Shown: piece after piece, positions 23,716 through 35,479 of the stretch
How the letters are laid out: every line of letters begins with the position of its first letter
How positions within the stretch are numbered: the first letter of the stretch is position 1
Source of the DNA: Dryocosmus kuriphilus
Taxonomy: Eukaryota > Arthropoda > Insecta > Hymenoptera > Cynipidae
Direction: 5' to 3'
DNA length: 64,000 nucleotides
NCBI GenBank assembly: GCA_038277395.1
Contig: CM076190.1
Span: forward strand, 237,577,177-237,641,176
Program-made: the position numbers and the translations under genes
Notes under the pieces: model-generated
What the model was told of the DNA's origin: nothing
What the model saw: only the letters and a program-made list of their open reading frames with translations
The model's database searches: none

Positions 23716-25060
23716 ATCCAAATCTTCTAACATATGGGAATGAAAAAGTGACGATTCAAGCAATATTATCTATTTTGTTCAAGCTTAAAGATATAATACA
23801 GTTTCCAACAAAATTAATTAAATGTTCTTTTTTATATTTTCTTTTATGTAAGATTTTTGAGAATTTATCTATTACGTATTCTTTTTTTCCTATATATTCC
23901 CTTAGTGCCACGTTGGCAAATTCAAATCGTGTAACATATGGGAGTAAAAGAGTGACGGTTCACGCAATATTATCTATTTTGTTCAAGCTTAGAGATGTAA
24001 TACAATTTGCAACAAAATTATTTAAACTTTCTTTTTATATTTGCTTTTATATAAGTTTTTTGAGACTCGAACTATTGTGTATTCTTTAAATTCGACCATA
24101 TATTCATTTGGTTCTACGTTGGCAAATTGAAGTCTTTTAACATACGGGAGCGAAAAAGTGACGTTTCACGCAATATTATCTATTTTAGTCAAGCTTCAAA
24201 ACATAATAGTATTTGCAAATCAATTAATTAAGTGTTGCATTTATATTCGCTTACATACATTTACTTTTCAGGCCACGTTAAAAATTCAAATCTGGTAACA
24301 TACGGGAATGAAAAAGTGACTATTCACGCAACATTCTCTATTTTATTCAAGCTTAAAAGTGTAGTACAATTTGCAACACAATTAACTACGTGTTCTGTTT
24401 ATAATTGCTTTTTTACCATTTGTCTGAGAATTTAATTATTATGTATTTTTCAAATTCGACAATATGTTGCTTTGGTGCCACGTTGATAAATTCAAACCTT
24501 GCAGCATATGGAACTGAGAACGTGAAAATTCACGCAATATTATCCATTTTAATAAATCTTAAAGATACAATACAATCTGCAACAAAATTAATCAAGTGTT
24601 CCTTTATATTTGCTTTTATATACATTTTTTGAGAATTAAACTATTACCTATTCTTTAAATTCGATTAAATATTCCTTTAGTTCCACGTTGACAAATTAAA
24701 ATCTTGTAATATAATACAATTATTTACGTTTTCTGTTCATAATCGCTTTTACATAGTTCTTTTTCGAGAATTGAAGTAGTTGTATTTTAAATTGTTGTAC
24801 AGTAAAATGGCCTTTCACATGGAGCATATAAATACTTTTGGAAGTTGCAGATCAATACATACAGATATTGACATGAATATATGTAGAGAAAGTTAAATTA
24901 ATTTTTTAAATAACTTACTTTATTAAAGACTATTTTGTGTTTTTTAACTGCGACAATATATTTCTTCAGTGCGACGTTGACAGTTTCAAATCTTGTAACA
25001 CATAGAAATGAAAAAGTGATGATCCATGTAATATATTTTGAAAATTTTGGTAACTTTGAA
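23716..25060 (+). repeat. Array of about seven exon-like units, about 205-bp period
   Basis: Units start near 23,716, 23,924, 24,128, 24,288, 24,494, 24,698 and 24,987. Each carries a pyrimidine tract ending in AG or a close variant, a conserved ACGTTGGCAAATTCAAATC lead-in, then a frame reading (N)LVTYGNEKVTIHA and FKLKDVIQFATKLIKC in the best copies. Unit 1 is the only one with both an acceptor (TTTCCAG) and a donor (GTAAGA at 23,848). It gives a 132-nt phase 1-1 exon whose phase fits exon 6 at 19,178. The translated pattern (V.I....L....D..QFATKLI...F) faintly resembles half of a BEN domain. Units decay toward the right. Confidence 0.5.
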
Positions 25061-26465
25061 CACTGGGAATTTAAAAAATTTTTTTTATAATTTTGGGAAT
25101 TTTTTAAGTATGTGGTCATTTCGGACTTTTGTTAAATTCCTTTAATTTTTGGAAACTTTGAAAATTTTTGGAACTTTTGAAAATTTTGGATTAAAAGATT
25201 CCTCTTTAATAACTAAAAAATTCTGTGACGTACCGACACTTAATTTGTGTGCCTTTTCCAAGTATAACCTATATTAACAATTATAAAGAAATATGTACAA
25301 TTGTTCTGTTTAGAGTGAGAATTTAACACTTGTTAAGAGAGACAAGAATATTACCTGAATGTCAATTTTTTACGGAGAGAAAACCTTCTGTAAATTTTGA
25401 ACATGTCCCTTAGTTTACACATATAATAAAAATTATAATAATAATAATAATAAGTACCCTCAAATACCAGATCTTCCTTGCGTGGATACTGCCCGAGTCG
25501 AAGTATGGCGCTACTTTGACGCTCTTTATTCTCGCGCATTGATAGGGTCTAAGGGTCTTAAATTAGGAGCTAATAATGCAATCTTAGCCCCTCCATAGCC
25601 ACTCCTAAAGGAACAAATTTCCCATTTTATCTGTTGTAGGGGCTATGTAGGGGCTCATATTAACATGCTGCCAAAACTTACATTTCAAAGAAATGTTTCT
25701 GAAATAAAGATATGTTAATTGCACAGAGCGTGCAAAATATTGCATGAAATATTTGTGAAATGTTATTTAAATATTTTTGCAATATTAGCAGCAAGATTTC
25801 TATAAGAATACATTTAAATTTTTCAAAACATTTCGAAATGTTATTAAAATTTTGTAGTCAAATTTAGAAATTTACCAAAAATTGAGATAAATCTGCAAAA
25901 AAATTTTGCATCTATTATGGTTGCACTTAAATTATGTTTAAAGTTACACAATTGCACAAACATTCACTTAGCACGCTTAATTACTATTAAAAATTGCACC
26001 CGCTGAGGATTCGAACCCTACCTAGCATACCTAAATCTACCTAACCTTATGTATAAATATACCGCACGCCTTAGCCGACTGAGCTATTACACCGCTTGAA
26101 CTTTCTTGAGAAAAACGAAGCCAAGCCTGTGTCCTTGAAAAAGCCAGAGACGGCGGAGAAATATATACATATATTTCCAGATATGTCGTAGCTCGACAAG
26201 TTTTTAGAAGTTTCCAAATTACCAAAATTCTCAAAAATTTCAAATCTTTTTCAAAATTTCCAAAATTCTCTAAAATTGCCAAAATTCTCAAAAATGTTCA
26301 AAATTACCAAAATTTTCAATATTTTCTAAAATTTCAAAAATTGCAAAAATTACCAAAATTCTCAAAATTTTTAAAATTATTGAAAATTTTGAAAATTTTT
26401 GGAAAATTTGGATATTTTTGGATTATTTGGAAATTTTAATCGTTTTTGAAAATTTTGAAAATATT
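25060..26465. repeat. Low-complexity AAATTTTGG/CCAAAATTT region
   Basis: 25,040-25,200 is built from TTTTGGAAATTTTGAAAA-type words on the plus strand, and 26,200-26,460 from their complements (CCAAAATTCTCAAAAATT), so the two blocks could pair. Between them are a TTA/ATA microsatellite (about 25,430-25,455) and a tRNA-like fragment. Confidence 0.5.
25996..26096 (-). other. tRNA-like fragment (probable SINE head)
   Basis: The minus strand carries an A-box-like TAGCTCAGTCGGCTAAGG and a B-box GGTTCGAATCC separated by about 55 nt, but the arms that should form the acceptor stem do not pair. It is therefore not a functional tRNA. An intron-containing tRNA is the less likely alternative. Confidence 0.45.
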
Positions 26466-26945
26466 TATGCAATGTTTTTGCAAAGCTTCTGCAAAGTACA
26501 TTTGAAATTATATCTACAGTTTTTTTTTTGCCAAAAGTAATATTTTTTTTTGCAATATTACACACAATTATCAGAAATATTCCATAAAAACAGTTCAAGC
26601 AATATTTTCACAAAACTTTATGGAGTATTATCTAATAGGTTGTTGCAATCTTCGTGAGAGATTTAAGTTTAATATTTCTACCATTAATTCTCAAATATTT
26701 AGTTAAGTTTTCAAGAAATTTATCAATCAATATTCCCATAAGCTTTTATGAAGGACTTTGTGCAATGATTTTACGAGGTTTCTACAAGGTACATTTGAAA
26801 TTTTATCTGCAGCTTTTTTGTGAAAAATAATATTTTTTCAATATTACACAACAAGTATCAGAAATATTTCACAAAAATGTTTCAAGAAATATTTTGACAA
26901 TGCTTTGAGAAATATTGTCTGTATGGTTGCTGCAACTTTTGTGAG
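26466..26945 (+). repeat. Direct duplication with about 297-bp offset
   Basis: 26,466-26,650 and 26,763-26,945 share GTACATTTGAAATT.TATCT and CAATATTACACA blocks in the same order. 26,946-28,080 holds nothing that I can support. Confidence 0.5.
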
Positions 26946-28084
26946 ACATTGGAATAGAATTGTAATATTTCTTTGAAATTTTCACTGCAATCTTTCATGC
27001 CGTGTGGGTTTAACGCTCCATGTTTCCCAATGCGGACCCCGAATCTATTGAATAGTTGATTTTACTATTCTGTAAATAGATAAATAGTATAACATAGGAT
27101 AATTTTAATTTAAGGAATAATAAATTTAATTATTTGAATCGGGAATAGTGAAAAAAGACGATAGTTTTTGGTATGCTACAGACAATATAATCACATAAAA
27201 CATTATTTTAAATAAACCTAGTTCATATTTTAATACAATTTCTTTAAATCTGTAGCAATATGTGTCTGATAATTTTTGTATTGTAAGGAAAAAGATACCA
27301 CCTTGATGAAGAGGAAAAAATACCTTTTTGTAATATTCATTTTTCATTTTTTGTATTTTTAAGCACCCTGCGTATTTTTGGAAATTTTGCAAAAAAAGGT
27401 TTTCCATGTGACACTTTGAAAAATTCACGATCTTGACGGCCTAACGAGCGTCTAACCCATGAAGACTTTAATACTTTGTTTCAGGTTAAGTAAAATAAAT
27501 GGTATTATTACTTAATTGTTTTTACCCAGATAGGGACCGTACCTTGTTTCTGATTTATAATTTATGATTAAATAAAAATAAAATTTAAGCTAAAGATTGT
27601 TAAATTGAGTAAAATTAATAAACAGGCTGATCTCGCTAGGATCAGGCTAGGTCCTATTCTGGTCCTATCTTGTAATTTGTTCTCAGGGGTACCTAACTAG
27701 GACCACGAGAAGGCCAATAATGAACCTAGACATAACTTGGCAATTTCTACACGGGTACAGAAGTATATAAGTACATAAAAGTATGACTTATTAATAATTT
27801 ATTTATTAATTTTTAATAATTAAAGTATATTTTAATGTAAAGTTTAACAATTTACATATAAAACAGCGTCTAATGTGAAGGTAAAAAGATTGCAAAGATT
27901 GTAGAACGTTAAAATAGGACTTGCAATATATTATTGAATTTTTATGGATTATAGAGTTTCAAAGGAGCTGCAATCAAAATCGTGCTACGTAGGGGCAAGA
28001 GCTGCAATGTAGGAGCTGTGACTTTATAAAAGCAAAATAGAACGAAATTGTTTTCAGGAGCGGCAAAGTAGGAGCTAGTAACGG

Positions 28085-28437
28085 GCAAGTAGAATAAGGA
28101 GATGCAAGGTAGGGGCAAAGGTCATACATGTAGCGTCAAAGTAGCGCCATATTTCGACTCGGGTGATGCTTCAAACATCTGGCTAAAGCAGCGAGAACTG
28201 TTTTCGGAAACGGAGGGTTTCGTTACTGCAATCCAAGATAGAGTGATGAATACGAGGAATTATCAAATGCTCGTCCTCAATATTGAGACGGCCATTGATA
28301 AGTGCCGCCTCTGTGAAAATCCAAATGAGACAATAAAGCATATCGTTAATGGGTGTACGATGCTTGCCTCGCAAGTATATACCCGCAGACACAGTTTTGC
28401 TGCGTTAACAATAATAGAGGATAATCGTCTTCTGTAA
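28085..28437 (+). pseudogene. Fragment of an R2/RLE-type retrotransposon ORF
   Basis: An open stretch of about 110 codons reads IWLKQRELFSETEGFVTAIQ, then a CCHC-type knuckle (CRLCENPNETIKHIVNGC) and YTRRHSF. It is the same protein segment as the minus-strand element at 857-1423 but in another subfamily. It lacks RT and endonuclease, so it is a fragment. Confidence 0.75.
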
Positions 28438-28559
28438 TTAAGGCCAACCCGCGTACATGGGGGAGGGTTGGTAACTTCACTTTAAGCACTTTTATCTTTT
28501 GACAATTAGTTTAACTTCATTTCAGCTGCTTGTTTTGTTTCATTGATTTGTAAATGGTT

Positions 28560-28670
28560 TCTTGTAACTTCTTGTTGTTGTTGCTATTATTATTATTATT
28601 ATTGTTTTCGCTATCGTGCAGTTTATGTCCGTATACGTTTGTGAAGCTGTGTTTCGTCCACCGCTCGAAA

Positions 28671-28709
<39 letters not shown>

Positions 28710-28720
28710 TATACATTAAC
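28560..28720. repeat. TTA and TA microsatellites
   Basis: Runs of TTA at about 28,585-28,605 and 28,668-28,693 are followed by a TA run. They create a leucine-rich open frame starting at 28,554 that imitates a signal peptide. Confidence 0.85.
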
Positions 28721-29315
28721 ATGTACAGAATCGTTTGTCTCAGATGCCAGTTTCATAAGTCTGGACGAATGCTCTGGTTTCCATTCCCAGGTGCGCCTTT
28801 GTATCCCTCTGAGGAGAGTGCTTTTGTCCCCTTGGCGCCTGGGATAAGCATCGCTTGATATTTTCTTTTGATTGAGCAATAAGAATTGAGGACAAATATA
28901 TGTGATAATTTTTCCTAACAGAAGTCACTGTTTGTATAAAAAAACTTCAAGCAGTGATTCTTTATGTCTCTGATTATGTTGCCTGACGGGGGTCACTGTT
29001 TATGCAGTGATTTGTCGATCGTCCTCTGAGGCATTTATGAATTCCTTCAATTCAAAATAACACCCCATACTTCAGGCATGCCTTTACACCTGAGCAAAAG
29101 CTGCGATGCTTCGTGGTCCAGAGCAGGATTATTATATATATTTGAAGAATGCGCAAGCAAAATAATTTTTGAAACAGCATCTGATACCAACGAATCTACT
29201 GAGCACCTGCAGCGTCCGCGACCGTGTTTAGTAGCGAAGTATCGGGTCATGAGTAGCTGTGGGCGGAGGTGGGCCAAACAATAATAATAATGTTTCTCTT
29301 AATTTATTTTTACAG

Positions 29316-29531
29316 AAGTAAAACTTTGCGGAGCTTCTGATCCCTTCAGACCTCAACCTCACCGCGGAATTCATGCTCCTGCCGGACTCCTTCATTCCTT
29401 AGGAATTCAACCTCCTGTCGGACTTCAACCTCCTGTCGGACTTCAAACTCCTGTCGAAATTCAATCTACTGTGAGGCTTCATCCTCCTGTCGAACTTCAT
29501 CCTTCTGTAGAACATTCTAGTCAGCACTTCG
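29316..29531 (+). CDS. Proline/valine-repeat exon, secreted-protein family, partial
   Basis: A 216-nt phase 1-1 exon between ATTTTTACAG and GTAAGA, open for 71 codons. It opens VKLCGASDPF and continues as imperfect repeats of (L/H/Q)PPV(E/G)L, such as QPPVGLQPPVGLQTPVE and LHPPVELHPSVE. The phase, the opening position and the PVE-type repeats match the second exon of the gene at 33,747, so it is probably a relative or a former exon of a neighbouring copy. I found no convincing signal-peptide exon upstream and no clear following exon before 32.5 kb. It may therefore be an orphan exon. Confidence 0.45.
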
Positions 29532-31250
29532 GTAAGAACAAGCTATTAAAATCCGGATTACGCTTACACACACGTACTACTACCTTGACATTAAAAGAAA
29601 ACTGCAAACGAAATGGCCAGCTTACTTATACGAGGAAATAGTTCCAATTATCCCAAAGTATACTATAATAGCAATATCTAGTGGTGCTGTTCTTGCAATA
29701 GTGGCCAAAAATTAGGTTCTTCATGGAATATATGGTATGATTCGATGACGGAAAACTATTCTTTTAACTATTTCCATAGAAAACCCATTCTTAAAATCCA
29801 CTATTTTATTAGTTTGAACGTTTTAGGAAGAAATTATGAAATCCATCTCTCACAACTCTTATTAAAGCATAGATCATCGATTCTGGTGGAAACTTTAAGA
29901 AAGAAACATATTTACCTTTACACAATTATAAATCACTATACATTGAATCCTAGGTCCACTCTCTTGAGTAGCGTAAAATACCAAAAAAAAATGTCCAATA
30001 TGTATGAAAGAATGTAATCGAGCTGAGTTTCAATGGCACTTGCGTCTCTAGAAATTCATGAGCTGCTACACAGCATTTCTTACAAATCGAACTTAAATGA
30101 AGTGACAGTATTTTTTTCAAAATCATACTATTAATTACACTAGGTCACGAGGTCTCGATTATCCCCAATTGATGGGACATTTCAGGATGTCTTCGTCTGT
30201 GGAATGAGAACCTGAAGGTGGAAATGTAATCTTTTTGCGTTTCTTAGAAAAACTGGTTTTAATATCGGCTGTATATTATGTTGACTCTCACGGTGCTTAA
30301 TGTTTAAAAAATGCTAAAATTCGATTAATATCTCAACAATAATAACAAAAGTCAAGTATCAGGTAGATGAAGGCAAATGTGGAATATTTTTTGGACCGCA
30401 GGTAAATAAAATGTTGGGGTGCATAGAGTTGAAGAAAAAATGTCTTCTACAAAAAAAAGTGCTTGGCAAGCATTACGCTTAGTGAAGACGTACACTAAAC
30501 TTGATTGTAGAATGTCCTTGTAGTTACACTACTTGCAATCCTACATATATTCCTTCCGAGATTTAAGAAACTTAACCTAAGAGCATTGTTAACGTTTTTA
30601 CCAGGATATCATGCAAGTGGAAAAGTTTATCAAGGAAGCTGGATGGGGAATCGGCAGACTCAATCTCTCTCCCTGGCGGACATACTGTTATTCCCTTTGG
30701 CTCTCTCTCTTTTTCTTTCTTATCTCATCCGCTATCCTGGTGCCATTTTGAAACTCAGGTTTTCCGACCTTCTCCTATTATTCGAGCCAAAGGGCCCGCT
30801 TGTTCGAGAAATGGGGGGGGGGGGGTGGTCTCGTTACAGATTTAAAATAATGGTCCTTAAAAATTAACTCACTAATCATCCCCGTAATTTTTTTTCGCCT
30901 TTTCTTTTAAATCAGCCTTTTACTATCTTACGGCATCGAGAATTCTAGAAATTGGGGGATTAATTGAATATTAATAATTGGAAAATTAATGCTAATATTA
31001 ATATTGATATCGATATTGTTGCTACTACCTTTATTGTTATAATTATTATTATTAAGATTATTATTATTATTACTGTAGTATAATATAATGTTATGGCGAA
31101 GTATAATATGATATAATGGTAATATTGATATCAATATTATTATTATTATTATTGTAGTATAATATAATGGTATGGTGAAGTATAGTATGATATTATATAA
31201 TGTTATTGTAGTATTTATATGAATATTAATATTAGTAATGAGATATCCTT
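29532..31250. other. Intron-like region with simple repeats
   Basis: Contains an open stretch after the acceptor TTTTTACCAG at 30,602 (YHASGKVYQGSWMGN) that could be a decayed exon, a poly-G run near 30,811, and ATT/TAT/ATA microsatellites at about 30,965-31,215. Nothing else was recognised. Confidence 0.35.
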
Positions 31251-31369
31251 AGAGATAATTAATACTTTTCGTCCTTTCGAACGTCTTTTTCTATTATCAC
31301 CATAATTATTAACTTTATTCTTAAACAAATTCTCAGTAAATGTATTTGAAAATAGTAGTAGAAATGTAG

Positions 31370-32420
31370 TCTTAAGTGAGAAGCGGGTCCAGGGCGGGAG
31401 AATCCGTGAGGGGGAAATTGTCGACCCCTCATCTCTACCAACGTGGCCTTGTGGGGGTTCGACAGCCCAGCAAGCACCAGCGAACGCGTCAGTCGACGAA
31501 ACACAATCAGAGAGAACAGACGTGCGAACGCATCTCTCCATCTTCGATGTACCATGTTTTGAAAAGGAATTACAATGCTTCCTACCAACTTGAGTATTTC
31601 TTTCGTCTATTAACTCGTCTTTCGCAGCATCGTGCATATTCGGGAGTTATTTTTCGATTCGTGCGTGAGTTGATTGTTTCTACGATTTGTGTGAAATTGG
31701 TAAAACGTTCTACGGGTCTAGCACTCTTCGAGGTACCCCGCCAGTTTAGGTTCACAGTCAGACTCGAGAATCAGTTCTTCTCAAAGTACGCTCCCGTCGC
31801 GGTCGAGCCCCCCCCCCCCCCCCCCCCATTTTCAGGATTGTGGTATAAATTTATGTAGTTTTCTGTTGTTTCGAGAGCTTTGTTTGTTAGCTGTCGAGGT
31901 TTGATTTTAAATTCAGTAGTGGGGGAGAGGCACTTCTCGAGATGCACCCCCTCGTGACCCCTTACGGTCGTGAATCATCGAGGTTGCAACCCGAAACATA
32001 TAGGGCTTCGTATTTCCACGCGTAATTATTCTGTGTTGGTGTCAAGATATTGTGACGCACGCGGAAGCTCTCGTTGATGTCGAACAATCAAACAAGGGAT
32101 GTCGACCGAGAATCGGCCGGTCATGCAGTGTTGCCCACGCACTGGGGCATTTCAGACCATTACCGGACCATCTTCGGATAACGGGTCCCTTGGGGCAGCT
32201 TCATCTGCTCGATCAATTCAAAGAGGCCCTTGTTGCAAATCGATCATCGTTGGCCCACCGGGCCTCTCCGACCCCCGTGAACTGGGGCTTCACGTCACCT
32301 ACCATCAAACGGACCTGATATCTTCTCAAAGTAAAAATACCACCTCTCCCCACTACCTACTGGTTACAAAAAACTCCTCTCTTCCTTCTTTCCTTGATTT
32401 ATTTTCCATTTAGCCTTCGC
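31370..32420. other. GC-rich block of unknown nature
   Basis: It stands out from its AT-rich neighbours and includes a 20-base C run near 31,809. Open frames occur on both strands, but their translations look non-coding and match nothing known to me. It might be an unrecognised element end or an untranslated regulatory region. Confidence 0.3.
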
Positions 32421-32494
32421 GGGAAGATAAAAAGATAAAGAATACACTATGTATGATCCTTCTAAAGGAAAATGAGAATTTTCATTAGTTATGC

Positions 32495-33360
32495 ACTATT
32501 AAAAAAATTCTTCAAGGACGGATTACCCATGTTTCTTCTATTTTGGAATGATTAGCATCGTTTATACGTTGGTCATATCATTGGCGATTGTCCTTACCTC
32601 TAGTGGTAAATATAATAATATGTCTGTAAAATACAGGAAAATTTCGCGTATTCCGCAAATAACAATTAAACATAATTTCATCCCAACTTCTATTCTTTTT
32701 TAAACAATGAGTTTGTCCGAAATGAGAACGAATTTAACATGAATTTATCCTGGGGTAACGCAGAATGTATTACACAACATTGAATTTGAAAAATATCCAT
32801 ATGGATAAAAAATTTGTTCGAATTTCGGAACTAGAAAGTACTATGAGTTGAAGTAGAAGCGGAAACATGTGCGCCTTATTCTGAATTATTAAGCACAAGG
32901 TTAACTTCTAACCTGTTTGTAATAGTAGAAACACTTGCACAAATACGAAATTAGTTCGTGTCGGTACGAATTTTGCAACATTCAAGAAATCTTACAAAAT
33001 GCATCCCTTAGAACTCCAAAAGAGTATTGCTTTCTATTTTTTTCACCGAATATCGAAATTTTTTATCAAACACATCAGATATTTTAGAAAAACTTCAAGT
33101 TTTAAAAATTTGAAATTTCGTTATGAAATCTTCGACGTAAAAGATTTTTTTTACCATTAGTTCCTTTAGAAAACTTACAAGCTTCAACAATTTGAGGTTC
33201 TTTTAGCAAATTTTCGACGGAAATGGATATTTTTGAACAAAAAGTAGTAGGTCTTTTTGAGCATACATATTGCACTAGTTAAACTTTCATTCTTGTACCT
33301 ATTTTATCTTTTGAACACATTGAGAATATAATTTGTGGAAAACTAACCATTACAGAGTTA
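32495..33360 (+). repeat. Segment duplicated at 39,684-40,500
   Basis: The signal-peptide exon and the first part of the intron recur at 39.7 kb with moderate divergence. Shared blocks include GGTCATATCATTGGCG and TGGTAAATATAATAATAT. The duplicated intron contains roughly 95-bp tandem units (AGAAAACTTACAAGCTTCAA type), two to three here and about ten in the other copy up to 41,300. Confidence 0.75.
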
Positions 33361-34387
33361 TGGTATGAAAAATGTTAGGCTTTTTCAAAGCTTTCACCAG
33401 AAACTGACACTTTAAGAAAAATAATTTACTTTCAAAAGAAGACTTACAGGATCAAAGATTTTACGTTGTTATTTAATAAAGAAACGGAAAGTCGAAAACA
33501 TATAACTTTGAGAATTTATTTGTTCACAATGATCGAAAAAACTTTGACATTTTTCGATCCGCAATAGTGGATCCTTTTGATCTGAAGTTGCTAATCAAAT
33601 TGATCTGCAACAATTTGGTACACCAGGGTTTACTCTTTATACGTCTGTTTAACTAATTAATGCTCTAAATTCTCATTACACGTGTTCCTCATGATGCCAA
33701 AGAAGCTATAAAAATGTTTTAAAAATATTTCTGTTCCTTGTTGCAGATGTAAGTTCACAATTTGATTGTCACCCTGATGGCGAACGTATTCCGTGGAACG
33801 GATCTTTTTGTTCTATTGGCAGATCTAATTTTCCTTTCAGTGATCCGAGTCCTGTTGAAGTTCCGAGGCCTCCTGTCAGGTCTCCTGTGACGGCTCCGAG
33901 TCATGTTGAAGTTCAAAATTCTCCTGCCTTGTCCTCGTCTTCCACTTCCGAACCTTCTCCCTATGTCGTACCTGAGCTTATTCGGTTAATTCCCCAGTGG
34001 AATCGGAATCAGCTATTCGAACTTCGAAGATACACGTTTCCTGCCGATAAATCACTGTATATACTATTAGGACGTAGTAAATATGTACGCATGCCAACAG
34101 AGGAAAAAACTGTATTGTCAACATCTGAGGGTGACGTCTTTGCAATGTTGAGGAGTGAGGATTTGCTTGATGGAATATATATTCCTAAACCTGATGATAA
34201 ACGCAATAGATGCAGGGCGAAAATAAATATGATAAGCGGCATAATTACCCCATTGAAACCAAGAGAAATCATGGAAGCACAAACAGGCACTCGTCACCCG
34301 ATCCGAAACAATTTTATAATAAAACGCATAGACGATAATTCTCTCATTCATTGCTTGAGCTTAAATCATTTTTTAATGCAAGTCTAA
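32548..34387 (+). CDS. Putative two-exon secreted protein, about 232 aa
   Basis: Exon 1 (32,548-32,605) encodes a 19-residue hydrophobic leader, MISIVYTLVISLAIVLTSS, and ends AGTG|GTAAAT in phase 1. Exon 2 (33,747-34,387) follows CTTGTTGCAG and opens with two bases that complete an Asp codon. It then runs open for 212 codons to a TAA. The mature part has a short cysteine-containing start (DCHPDG, then SFCSIGR), a Pro/Val/Ser linker (PSPVEVPRPPVRSP), and a basic C-terminal half (QLFELRRYTFPADKS, DKRNRCRAKINM). Four cysteines are seen in the mature part. No known domain was recognised. A signal-peptide exon, a phase-1 intron and a fast-evolving mature exon are typical of secreted effector or venom-type insect proteins, but function is unknown. 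It has duplicated relatives at 29.3 and 39.7 kb. Expression is untested. Confidence 0.55.
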
Positions 34388-34399
34388 TATTCAGGCCTC

Positions 34400-35400
34400 G
34401 AAGTGCTCTCTGGAACGAAGAAAAATATCAGAAAAGTACATTCTGAAATAAAAATTAGTCTTTTTAATAGCAAAGAATTATACTCTTACACTAAATTTTT
34501 TTATTTAAAAAGCTATTCTTTGACTACTTTAAGAGGCTACTTTTTTCTATAGAAAGATACTTTTTTAATAAAAAAGGAAAGCGGACAATTTATTTCATAA
34601 CTTTATATATGTAAATAGTTTCACCTATGAAGAAAGGAGTGATCGGGAATTGGCGCTTAATGTCCTTATTCAATTTGTAACAAATTTTGTGTTAAATATA
34701 GGAACGATGACAACAAAGAAATGTTAAGCTAGTTGTATTAAATAATATCTTCAATGAAAAGGTTTTCTTTCCTCTATCTGAACGAACATGTGAGATTTGC
34801 AAACGGCATCTATAATTTGAAATCGCATGAAATTTCATTGAAATGCATGAATATCTCTTCAAATACCTTCATACCTTTGGAAATATTTTAATTCACTAAA
34901 ACATTTTAAGTCTTTGAAAATCCGTAAAAATATGCTCAAACCTTTTGAGTCCTTTTAAGTTTCTTTGAAATCTTTAATATCATGGAAATAGCTCGAAGTA
35001 CGTTTCAGGAGGAATTAATTAGTCTTTATTATCTTTACAAAGCTTTACATACATCACCAATTATTATTCTTCATAGCACGTCTGCGAAAACTTCGATTTT
35101 CCGCCTCTCTTTAGACTCCGGAAAATAGACGATTTCCTTGGGTTCTCACTTTCCGCCCTCTTGTGTGGAAAGTGAATTACTTTTCGCAAAGTATTCCGAG
35201 GCCCCACTTTCCACGAAATCTAAAGTAACCAAAAGAATATTGTAATGAGGCGTATCTAAAACTAGGGAATCCGACTTGAAATAATCGTGGTTTTCTAACC
35301 TCACTCTGTTACACGAAAATCGAATTCCCCAAAGTCACTGTGAAAAGTTATGTGTTTGACATGTTGAGAAGCAGTCAATCCCCGAATCGTGTGATGGGGC
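34400..35400. other. AT-rich flank with no supported gene
   Basis: Sequence following the stop of the secreted-protein gene. A possible AATAAA lies shortly after the stop (about 34,446). No coding sequence was recognised. Confidence 0.3.
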
Positions 35401-35479
35401 CACACGCTTAGAGGAATTGCCTCCTTCCCCAGCTTGTCAAACAAATAGCTATTACGGCCCCCAAAATTGCGGTGCCTAC

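Noticed and set aside
25996..26096. Possible intron-containing tRNA on the minus strand
   Set aside because: The acceptor arms do not pair and the box spacing is too long.
28554..28847. Leucine-rich open frame resembling a signal peptide upstream of the 29.3-kb exon
   Set aside because: The leucines come from a TTA microsatellite, and no suitable phase-1 donor links it to the exon.
31376..31858. 160-codon plus-strand frame ending in a proline run
   Set aside because: The proline run is a poly-C tract, the frame has no recognised domain, and an overlapping frame of similar length exists on the other strand.
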